Source: Sphingobacterium mizutaii (GTDB lineage: Bacteria > Bacteroidota > Bacteroidia > Sphingobacteriales > Sphingobacteriaceae). Taken from it: a stretch of DNA of 64,000 bases. The notes beneath the pieces were generated by a model that did not search any database, had not been told where the DNA came from, and was given only the letters and a program-made list of their open reading frames with translations. The stretch spans positions 3,348,001-3,412,000 of the forward strand of contig NZ_LT906468.1 in assembly GCF_900187125.1 (NCBI RefSeq). The letters are read 5' to 3'. Shown piece after piece: positions 57,652-64,000 of this stretch (its first letter is position 1; each line of letters opens with the position of its first letter). A program made the position numbers and the translations under genes.

Positions 57652-58218
57652 ATGAAAAATTTATTGAAAAGTGTAGTATTAGCAACAGGAATTTTATTGG
57701 CGGGTAACGCAGTAAATGCACAACAAAAAATTGGACATATCAACACAGCAGAAATTGTTCAGTCTACCAATGAATTCAAAGCTGCTGAAGGTCAAATGAA
57801 AACCTTGCAAGAGACTAAGCAAAAGGAAATTCAAGGTATGATCAGTGAATACCAAAAACAACAAAACAACGCGAACGAGAAATTGAGAAACCGTAGTGAA
57901 GCGAACAAAGAAACTGTAGACGCAGAGGTTCAAACTATCGCTAACACCATGCGTGAAATGGAAACTCGTATCCAAAGTGTTCAACAAGCTGCACAAGAAG
58001 AAATTGGTCAAAAACAACAAGAATTATACGCTCCAATCGAGCAAAAAGTAATGACTGCTATCAATGCAGTAGCTAAAGAAAAAGGCTATGCATATGTTTT
58101 AGATATCTCTTCTGGTAGTGTTCCTTACTTCCAAGGTGGTGACGATTTGACTGCAGACATCAAAACTAAATTAGGTGTTTCTGCTACTGCTGCACCAGCT
58201 GCTGCTCCAAAGAAATAA
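57652..58218 (+). CDS. OmpH/Skp-family periplasmic chaperone, second copy
   Basis: A 188-residue paralogue of the preceding gene. Signal peptide 1–24 (ending NAVNAQ), then QQKIGHINTAEIVQSTNEFK, a long coiled region rich in Gln, Glu and Lys (about 50–125), and GYAYVLDISSGSVPYFQGGDD. The Ala/Pro tail ends AAPAAAPKK. Having two adjacent ompH genes after bamA is the norm in Bacteroidota. A bidirectional terminator follows. Confidence 0.93.
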   Translation: MKNLLKSVVLATGILLAGNAVNAQQKIGHINTAEIVQSTNEFKAAEGQMKTLQETKQKEIQGMISEYQKQQNNANEKLRNRSEANKETVDAEVQTIANTMREMETRIQSVQQAAQEEIGQKQQELYAPIEQKVMTAINAVAKEKGYAYVLDISSGSVPYFQGGDDLTADIKTKLGVSATAAPAAAPKK

Positions 58219-58240
58219 TTCCAAAAGCTAAAGGATAAAA

Positions 58241-58272
58241 AAAAGGATCAACCATTGTTGATCCTTTTTTTA
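58241..58272. terminator. Bidirectional terminator after ompH
   Basis: AAAAGGATCAAC (58241–58252), CATT, GTTGATCCTTTT (58257–58268), flanked by A and T runs, serving both ompH and the leftward GMC gene. Confidence 0.88.
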
Positions 58273-58301
58273 TTTCCAGCCCTGTGCTAAATATCTTAAA
58301 T

Positions 58302-59993
58302 CTATAGGTTTCCCTTTTTCATTTCATCCATGGCAAAATTAGCAGCTCGGGCTGTCAATGCCATAAAGGTCAATGATGGATTCTGGGTTCCTGTTGAGGT
58401 CATGCTTGCTCCATCCGTGACAAAGACATTCTTGCATTCGTGTACCTGATTCCATTTATTTAAAATAGAGGTTTTAGGATCGGACCCCATCCTTGCTCCC
58501 CCCATCTCGTGGATATCCAAGCCCGGGTTTTGTTTGCTATTGTGCTGACTGATATTCTTAGCCCCGATATAATCCAACATCTCTGCCCCTTGATCTAGGA
58601 AATCTTGCATGCTTTTTTGGTCATTGTCGTCATAACCCACGTGGAAGATCAGCTGCGCCATCCCAAATTTATCTTTGAGATCAGGACTTAGGCGGACATG
58701 GTTTTCCTCTTTGGGAATGGTTTCCCCTTGCATCATCATGCCGATTCCCCATCCTCCTACTTCCGATAGGCTATCCTTAAAATCTCCGCCTACCTGCATT
58801 TCACTGCTTCCTCCCCTTCCTCGATAGGCTCCAAAGAATGAAGCATAACCGCGAAGGAAATCCATTTCCTGCCTCTTTACATTTCTAAAATTAGGGATGA
58901 TGGGTTGGGTCGGTCTACGACCGTAATAGTACATATCTTCAAAACCTTCGATGCTTGCTGAAATGGAACCTAGATAATTATGGAAAGCGATGTATTTACC
59001 AAGTAGACCGGAGTCATTGCCTAATCCATTTGGAAAACTCTTGGATTTGGAATTCAATAAAATCTGGTTACTGGCGATGGTAGAGGCATTCACAAAAATC
59101 ACCTTCGCGAAATATTCGGAAGTCTTCTGGGTGTCGGCATCAATTATCCTCACCCCTGTGGCTTTTTGTTGGTCCTCACTATAGATAATAGATTCCACGA
59201 TGGAATTAGGCCTAATAGTTAAATTACCCGTTTTGGCTGCCCATGGCAAAGTAGAGGCATTGGAACTGAAATAACCTCCAAATGGACATCCCCGTTGACA
59301 CATGGTCCTGTTCTGGCACTTGGTCCTACCCTGTTCAATATGGATAGGTTGTGGGTCTGTAATATGTGCACAACGACCGGCAATTACCTGACGGTCCTTG
59401 TACTTGCTTGGCAATTTCTTTTGGATCATCTGTTCCACGGCATTTAATTCGAATGCGGGAAGGAATTCACCATCTGGCATGGCGGCATTACCATCCCGAT
59501 TACCTGAAACACCAATGAACTTTTCTACATGGCTATACCAAGGGGCTATATCGGCATATCGAATTGGCCAATCTACGGCAAAGCCATCCCGGGCTGGTCC
59601 TGTAAAATCATGGTCGCTCCAGCGTTGCACCTGCCGTGCCCATAACAAAGATTTGCCCCCTACATGGTAGCCACGGATCCAATCGAAAGGTTTCTCCTGT
59701 ACGTATTCCTGATCCTTGTCCTTGGTGAAAAAATGCATGGCATCTTCATTGAAAGCATAGCATCGGGCCGCAATTGGATTATCCTGTTTGATTTTTAGTG
59801 GGACTTGCAGATGATGGTCAAATTGCCAAGGATCCATATAGGCGGTAGGATAATCTTTAACATGCTGCACATCAAAACCACGCTCCAAGACCAAGGTCTT
59901 GAATCCTTTCTCACAAAATTCTTTTGCTGCCCATCCCCCGGAGATCCCAGATCCAATGACGATTACATCAAAGCTGTTGTTACTATTTGCCAT
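58302..59993 (-). CDS. GMC-family FAD-dependent oxidoreductase
   Basis: A 563-residue flavoprotein. The FAD motif VIVIGSGISGGWAAKEFCEKG is at about 10–30; GGKSLLWARQVQRWSDHDF is the GMC loop; KCQNRTMCQRGCPFGGYFS is a Cys-rich segment typical of this membrane-linked polyol/gluconate dehydrogenase branch; HEMGGARMGSDP and NPSLTFMALTARAANF close the active site. Homologues usually pair with a small gluconate-2-dehydrogenase-subunit-3-like protein carrying a Tat signal; none is adjacent here. No signal peptide is seen, so export would need a partner. Substrate unknown; sugars or inositols are likely. Confidence 0.88.
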   Translation of the reverse strand: MANSNNSFDVIVIGSGISGGWAAKEFCEKGFKTLVLERGFDVQHVKDYPTAYMDPWQFDHHLQVPLKIKQDNPIAARCYAFNEDAMHFFTKDKDQEYVQEKPFDWIRGYHVGGKSLLWARQVQRWSDHDFTGPARDGFAVDWPIRYADIAPWYSHVEKFIGVSGNRDGNAAMPDGEFLPAFELNAVEQMIQKKLPSKYKDRQVIAGRCAHITDPQPIHIEQGRTKCQNRTMCQRGCPFGGYFSSNASTLPWAAKTGNLTIRPNSIVESIIYSEDQQKATGVRIIDADTQKTSEYFAKVIFVNASTIASNQILLNSKSKSFPNGLGNDSGLLGKYIAFHNYLGSISASIEGFEDMYYYGRRPTQPIIPNFRNVKRQEMDFLRGYASFFGAYRGRGGSSEMQVGGDFKDSLSEVGGWGIGMMMQGETIPKEENHVRLSPDLKDKFGMAQLIFHVGYDDNDQKSMQDFLDQGAEMLDYIGAKNISQHNSKQNPGLDIHEMGGARMGSDPKTSILNKWNQVHECKNVFVTDGASMTSTGTQNPSLTFMALTARAANFAMDEMKKGNL

Positions 59994-60256
59994 CTCTTGC
60001 TTTTTTGTAAAATTTAGCCTCTGTGGGAAATCGCGGTAATTACCAGAAATTCACATTATTTATCACAGGAGACTTGTTTTTTAAGGTTGATAATAGCTTG
60101 CAATATACAAAATGGGGCTTAATTTTAAGGGCTATTTGTTGTATCAATTATTATACTTAACTTGATTTCCAGGCTCTTAATCGTTATTGAATCCTGACAA
60201 TTATTTTTAATCTTTCTAAATAATTTATTATGCATGCATAGTATAATCTGATTAAT

Positions 60257-60264
60257 TATATTTG
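60257..60264 (+). promoter_or_regulatory. -7 element for the Fe-S reductase operon
   Basis: TATATTTG, a full TAnnTTTG match 19 nt before the ATG at 60284. The 59994–60256 stretch shows nothing else I can support. Confidence 0.5.
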
Positions 60265-60283
60265 TTAACCTAAGTATTAAACT

Positions 60284-61579
60284 ATGATAAGTCAACTGAT
60301 TTTTGGTATTATCTTACTGGCGGCCTTGGTATTATTCTATAGGAACGCGAGTAAAATCTATAGAAATATTAAGCTGGGTAAATCCGTTGATCGCTTTGAT
60401 CAACCCGGAGAACGGATAAAAATTATGTTGTTGGTAGCCTTTGGACAGAAGAAGATGTTCAAGCGACCGATTCCAGCTTTGCTCCATTTGTTTGTTTATG
60501 TAGGATTCGTGATCATCAATATAGAGATGTTGGAGATCGTGATCGATGGTTTGTTTGGTACTCACCGGGTATTTTCAGAAGCCTTGGGCGGACTCTATGA
60601 TTTCTTGATCTTCTCGTTTGAGATCTTGGCCTTCTTGGTACTGATGGGCTGTGTGGTCTTTATGATTCGCAGAAATGTTTTGAAGGTAAAGCGCTTGAAC
60701 CAGAGCGAGCTGAACAATTGGCCAAAAACTGATGCGAACCTGATCCTTACGGCTGAAATCTTATTGATGGCTGCATTTTTGACCATGAATGCCGCTGACC
60801 TAAAATTACAGGTCCTAGGGGTAGAAGGATACCATGCAGTGGGTTCCTTTCCAATCAGTTCCTATCTACTGGGAATCCTTCCAGATTCACCTTCGGTATT
60901 GATCGGGATTGAAAGATTCTGTTGGTGGTTCCATATCGTTGGGGTTTTGGCATTTTTGAACTATCTACCGATATCCAAACATTTACATATCTTATTGGCA
61001 TTCCCAAATACGTATTTCAGCAGATTGGAACCAAAAGGCGAATTTGACAATATGCCTTCCGTAACAGAGGAGGTAAAAGTGATGTTGGATCCAAGCCTTC
61101 CCCCACCTACCGGCGAACCTAGTAGATTTGGGGTAAAGGATGTCCAGGATTTGACTTGGAAGAATCTTTTGGATGCTTATACCTGTACCGAATGTGGTCG
61201 TTGTACCTCGGCCTGTCCAGCCAATATTACGGGGAAATTACTCTCCCCTCGAAAGATCATGATGGACACCAGGGACCGTGTGGCAGAGGTTGGAAAGAAT
61301 ATCGACAAGAATGGAAGCTTTGTAGAGGATGGAAAAGCATTATTGGACACCTATATCAGCCGAGAGGAAATATGGGCTTGTACAAGCTGTAATGCCTGCG
61401 TGGAGCAATGTCCGGTCAACATCAATCCATTGGAAATTATCATAGGCTTAAGGCAGTATGCCGTGATGGAAGAATCACAAGCTCCATCCAGCATCAATAA
61501 CATGTTCTCGAATTTGGAGAACAACGGTGCGCCTTGGAAATATTCACAGGCAGACCGTGCGAATTGGGCAAATCAATAA
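60284..61579 (+). CDS. Membrane-bound (Fe-S) reductase subunit, HdrC/NarI-like
   Basis: A 431-residue protein with about five membrane helices in the first 240 residues (for example QLIFGIILLAALVLFY, LLHLFVYVGFVIIN, DFLIFSFEILAFLVLMGCVVFMI), followed by a ferredoxin domain with two [4Fe-4S] motifs: CTECGRCTSACPANI (about 303–317) and CTSCNACVEQCPVNI (about 366–380). This is the layout of the membrane subunit of heterodisulfide-reductase-like complexes widespread in Bacteroidota, probably exchanging electrons between quinone and a soluble partner. The CCG-domain gene follows 11 nt later. Confidence 0.9.
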   Translation: MISQLIFGIILLAALVLFYRNASKIYRNIKLGKSVDRFDQPGERIKIMLLVAFGQKKMFKRPIPALLHLFVYVGFVIINIEMLEIVIDGLFGTHRVFSEALGGLYDFLIFSFEILAFLVLMGCVVFMIRRNVLKVKRLNQSELNNWPKTDANLILTAEILLMAAFLTMNAADLKLQVLGVEGYHAVGSFPISSYLLGILPDSPSVLIGIERFCWWFHIVGVLAFLNYLPISKHLHILLAFPNTYFSRLEPKGEFDNMPSVTEEVKVMLDPSLPPPTGEPSRFGVKDVQDLTWKNLLDAYTCTECGRCTSACPANITGKLLSPRKIMMDTRDRVAEVGKNIDKNGSFVEDGKALLDTYISREEIWACTSCNACVEQCPVNINPLEIIIGLRQYAVMEESQAPSSINNMFSNLENNGAPWKYSQADRANWANQ

Positions 61580-61590
61580 AATTAAAAATC

Positions 61591-62385
61591 ATGGAAAATC
61601 AATTACATATACCTACAGTTGCAGAATTGGTAGCAAAGGGCGAAAGTCCAGATCTTTTGTTCTGGGTGGGCTGTGCTGGAAGTTTTGATGAACGTGCGCA
61701 ACGTATCACTAGGGACATCTGCAAAATCCTCCAACATGTAGGCATCAAATATGCTATTTTAGGTACAGAAGAAAGTTGTACAGGTGATCCGGCAAAACGT
61801 GCAGGAAATGAATTCTTGTTTCAGATGCAGGCGATGATGAACATCCAGGTATTGGATGGTTATGAAATCAAGAAAATCGTTACGGCTTGTCCGCACTGTT
61901 TCAATACCATCAAGAATGAATATCCAAGTCTTGGTGGCCATTATGAAGTGATCCACCATTCCCAATTGATCCAATCCTTGATCGATGAGGGTAAGTTGAG
62001 ACCTGCCGATGGACATGAATTTAAAGGGAAGAAGATAACCTTCCATGATCCTTGTTATTTAGGACGCGGAAATGGAGTATATGAGGCTCCGCGTAAAGCT
62101 TTGGAAGTATTGGATGCAGACTTGGTCGAATTAAAGCGCTGTAAGTCAAATGGACTTTGTTGTGGTGCTGGTGGCGCCCAGATGTTTAAAGAACCTGAGA
62201 AAGGAGATAAGGACATCAATGTGGAACGCATCGAGGATGTCATTGAATCGAAGGCGAACATCGTTGCTTCCGCTTGCCCATTTTGTATGACCATGTTGAG
62301 CGATGGGGTGAAGGTGAAAGAAAAAGAACAGGAAATCAAGGTATTGGATATTGCTGAAATTACAGCTAAGGCCAATAATCTATAG
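61591..62385 (+). CDS. CCG-domain (Fe-S) protein, HdrB-like
   Basis: A 264-residue protein with two cysteine-rich CCG domains: VTACPHCFNTIKNEYP with a preceding GCAGSFDERAQ, and CKSNGLCCGAGGAQMF (about 188–203) followed by ASACPFCMTML. These motifs bind an unusual [4Fe-4S] centre in HdrB, GlpC and LutA proteins. The start is ATG 61591; an upstream in-frame codon at 61534 lies inside the preceding gene and is rejected. With the preceding gene it forms a two-subunit membrane reductase of unknown substrate. Confidence 0.91.
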   Translation: MENQLHIPTVAELVAKGESPDLLFWVGCAGSFDERAQRITRDICKILQHVGIKYAILGTEESCTGDPAKRAGNEFLFQMQAMMNIQVLDGYEIKKIVTACPHCFNTIKNEYPSLGGHYEVIHHSQLIQSLIDEGKLRPADGHEFKGKKITFHDPCYLGRGNGVYEAPRKALEVLDADLVELKRCKSNGLCCGAGGAQMFKEPEKGDKDINVERIEDVIESKANIVASACPFCMTMLSDGVKVKEKEQEIKVLDIAEITAKANNL

Positions 62386-62413
62386 CAGATATCAGGCTTG
62401 TTAATAAGCCACA

Positions 62414-62452
62414 AAAAATCCCCTTTGTTTTCAGGACAAAGGGGATTTTTGT
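62414..62452 (+). terminator. Terminator of the Fe-S reductase operon
   Basis: AAAAATCCCCTTTGT (62414–62428) pairs perfectly with ACAAAGGGGATTTTT (62436–62450) around a 7-nt loop. Confidence 0.9.
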
Positions 62453-62473
62453 TGGACTTAATTGATGGAAATT

Positions 62474-62508
62474 AAAAAGGAGCTATCTAAATCAGATAAC
62501 TCCTTTAT
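62474..62508 (-). terminator. Terminator of the tRNA-Leu gene
   Basis: AAAGGAG (62476–62482) and TATCT (62484–62488) pair with AGATA (62494–62498) and CTCCTTT (62500–62506). On the minus strand T residues follow. Confidence 0.7.
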
Positions 62509-62520
62509 TATTTTTTAGGG

Positions 62521-62604
62521 TGCCCAGGAGCAGATTCGAACTGCCACACCCAATCGGGCGCCACCCCCTCAAGATGGTGCGTCTACCAATTTCGCCACCT
62601 GGGC
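62521..62604 (-). tRNA. tRNA-Leu (anticodon GAG)
   Basis: Minus-strand cloverleaf: acceptor GCCCAGG with CCTGGGC; D-arm containing TTGGTAGACGC; anticodon stem CCATC/GGTGG with loop TTGAGGG, giving GAG for Leu CUC/CUU codons; long variable arm CGCCC-GATT-GGGTG, as required for class II tRNA-Leu; T-arm GGCAG-TTCGAAT-CTGCT; discriminator A. The CCA end is not encoded. It is a single gene, with a terminator just downstream. Confidence 0.95.
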
Positions 62605-62649
62605 TTAGACATCGCAAAAATACTCTTTATTTTGATTTTTGCAACGGAT

Positions 62650-63537
62650 TTAGACCTTTTCCTTCTTAAGATTTTTATTGATTAACGTTTGGATAATTCC
62701 ATCTGCCAGACCGATACGCGGAGCCATGATATTCTTCAGGTGACCGACTTTCATAATCGTCAGGAAGATCTCGGAAGCTGGAATAATTACGTCTGCCCTA
62801 TCTTGTTTTAATTCAAGGACATTGATCCTATCTTTCAGAGAATACGAATTCAGGTAAACATATAAAGCTTTCAGTTTCGCATAGGAAATGGGCTTATCAG
62901 CTTTTTCATTTGCCAATCGAGACAACTTGTTGATGTTGCCACCACTACCGATTCCATAAATATTCTTGTAACCCTTGGTAATATTCTTCACCCAAAGCTT
63001 CATATCATCCCAAGTCTCCGGGTTATCTTGGTTATCCAGGATACGGATCGTTCCTAGATTGAAAGATCTAGAAGCCACTAATTCTCCGTTTGCAAACAAG
63101 GAAATCTCAGTACTACCACCACCTACATCGATATACAGATAAACCTTATTTCTATCCATGCTCGTATGGCTATGTACATTATAAATGATCTGAGCCTCAA
63201 TAGCTCCATCTATGATATCAATATCCACACCTGCTTCGCTACAGGCCTTGACAACGTCCTTTCCATTATCCGCATCGCGCATCGCTGAAGTCGCGCAAGC
63301 CATATAATCGGAAACTTTATAGACATCCATCAGGTTCCTGAAAGCACTCATGGTCTTGATCATGCTCTCAAATTTACCCTCAGAAATATGTTGATGTATA
63401 AAGGCATCGTCTCCCAATCGAAGTGGAACTCGAAGTAAAGTGTTTTTGTTAAATGTGATTTCGTTCTCTCTTACAATAATATCGGCAATCAACAGACGGA
63501 CTGCATTGGAACCGATATCAATAGCGGCATATCTCAC
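62650..63537 (-). CDS. Ppx/GppA-family phosphatase (GTG start)
   Basis: A 295-residue actin-fold phosphatase of the exopolyphosphatase/guanosine pentaphosphatase family. AIDIGSNAVRLLIADI (4–19) is phosphate-1, MACATSAMRDADNG (about 79–92) a conserved core, and YLYIDVGGGSTEISLF (about 132–147) phosphate-2. It has only the two-domain catalytic core, as in other Bacteroidota Ppx proteins. The start is GTG at 63535–63537. It hydrolyses polyphosphate or (p)ppGpp-type substrates. Confidence 0.92.
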   Translation of the reverse strand: MRYAAIDIGSNAVRLLIADIIVRENEITFNKNTLLRVPLRLGDDAFIHQHISEGKFESMIKTMSAFRNLMDVYKVSDYMACATSAMRDADNGKDVVKACSEAGVDIDIIDGAIEAQIIYNVHSHTSMDRNKVYLYIDVGGGSTEISLFANGELVASRSFNLGTIRILDNQDNPETWDDMKLWVKNITKGYKNIYGIGSGGNINKLSRLANEKADKPISYAKLKALYVYLNSYSLKDRINVLELKQDRADVIIPASEIFLTIMKVGHLKNIMAPRIGLADGIIQTLINKNLKKEKV

Positions 63538-63616
63538 GTTATATTAGATTTGAAAAGTTTAACAATGTTAAAAATCCTAAATTAACTAAATGTAAACTTT
63601 ATATTAAATAGAAGTT

Positions 63617-64000
63617 TTATTTATTCGGTTCTAAGATCTCCAACTGCCAAAGGATTTGGTCTTTACTGACAAAATAAGGCTCATCTTCACGAATCGTACG
63701 GTAGACTTCATTGAACAATTCCATATAATTGCCTAATTCTGCAGGAACAAACTTAGACACTAAATTACCTTCTTCATCAGGACTCGTCAGAACACCTTCC
63801 ATCCCTTCCGGTTCGATTCCATAGGCAGGATTATTCGGTAACATGCCATCGATCAACTGCGCTTCTTGTACATCGGTCCTGTTCTTGACAAAACTACCTT
63901 TGGTACCATGGAGCACAAAACTAGCTTGTGGGTTTGCCACCAACAGACTGGCCGTGATATAAACATTTAATCCAGAAGTGTAATTTAGGATAATGCAACC
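63617..64000 (-). CDS. Gfo/Idh/MocA oxidoreductase, C-terminal part (cut by window edge)
   Basis: The last 127 residues of a leftward gene that begins beyond the window. VANPQASFVLHGTKGSFVKN matches the C-terminal alpha/beta domain of NAD(P)-dependent Gfo/Idh/MocA sugar oxidoreductases (typically …F.v.Gt.Gs…K), followed by ELGNYMELFNEVYRTIREDE and a YFVSKDQILWQLEILE end. The catalytic and nucleotide-binding parts are outside, so substrate cannot be judged. Confidence 0.8.
   Translation of the reverse strand, partial: GCIILNYTSGLNVYITASLLVANPQASFVLHGTKGSFVKNRTDVQEAQLIDGMLPNNPAYGIEPEGMEGVLTSPDEEGNLVSKFVPAELGNYMELFNEVYRTIREDEPYFVSKDQILWQLEILEPNK

Overview
The window comes from the chromosome of a Bacteroidota bacterium, most likely a Sphingobacteriaceae member close to Sphingobacterium or Pedobacter (inference). 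Supporting signs are moderately AT-rich DNA, promoters of the Bacteroidota type (TTG or TTTG, about 20 bases, then TAnnTTTG), weak ribosome binding sites, a fused E1alpha/E1beta 2-oxoacid dehydrogenase, a DAHP synthase–chorismate mutase fusion, a DUF4290 protein, a glsA–glsB glycine-lipid pair, and the CBS–nadK–uppS–bamA–ompH–ompH order. Almost all of the window is core chromosome. No transposase, integrase, phage gene, CRISPR array or rRNA operon was seen. One tRNA gene, Leu(GAG), is present.

Layout. 1–7.8 kb: fragment of an outer-membrane-type protein, a GH125 mannosidase, a lipoprotein, murI, a secreted regulatory-domain protein, sufS–sufE and an acyl-ACP desaturase. 7.9–9.3 kb: a gene-free mosaic of palindromic and direct repeats. 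9.3–15 kb: an AraC regulator, a zinc dehydrogenase, and a redox group made of marR, ferredoxin reductase, ferredoxin and NDH-2. 15.3–18.6 kb: polX and an M1 peptidase. 18.8–24.5 kb: the elongasome operon mreB–mreC–mreD–mrdA–rodA. 24.5–26.8 kb: nucleoside phosphorylase, YigZ and a DMT transporter, overlapping and leftward. 27.2–32.7 kb: the aromatic amino acid operon pheA, DAHPS–chorismate mutase, aroA, aroC and a ROK protein, preceded by a leader-peptide attenuator. 32.7–44.9 kb: E1 dehydrogenase, NUDIX hydrolase, a candidate small RNA, a decayed HAD gene with a small membrane ORF, rlmH, yceI, murA, DUF4290, uvrD, a CAT-like acetyltransferase and a VanX-like dipeptidase. 44.9–45.6 kb: a second copy of the repeat mosaic. 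45.6–64 kb: dnaB, SDR–yqeY–GNAT, glsA–glsB, CBS–nadK–uppS–bamA–ompH–ompH, a GMC oxidoreductase, a two-gene Fe-S reductase, tRNA-Leu, ppx and a cut Gfo/Idh/MocA gene.

Main observations. (1) Upstream of pheA there is a complete leader-peptide attenuator: promoter, a 21-codon peptide containing the run NFWFFYF, a perfect 9-base antiterminator pairing that overlaps its last codons, and a competing terminator with eight T. (2) A composite non-coding repeat occurs twice with its sub-elements in the same order, and its palindromes show a compensatory base-pair change. (3) A free-standing structured RNA of about 120 nt with its own promoter and terminator lies at 36.6–36.75 kb. (4) PolX has lost its polymerase aspartates but keeps its PHP domain. 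(5) MurA carries Asp in place of the fosfomycin-target Cys.

Functionally the window is rich in envelope biogenesis (murI, murA, mre/rod, uppS, bamA, ompH, glycine lipids, desaturase, VanX-like) and in redox enzymes. The strongest regulatory logic visible is translation-coupled attenuation of phenylalanine and chorismate synthesis.
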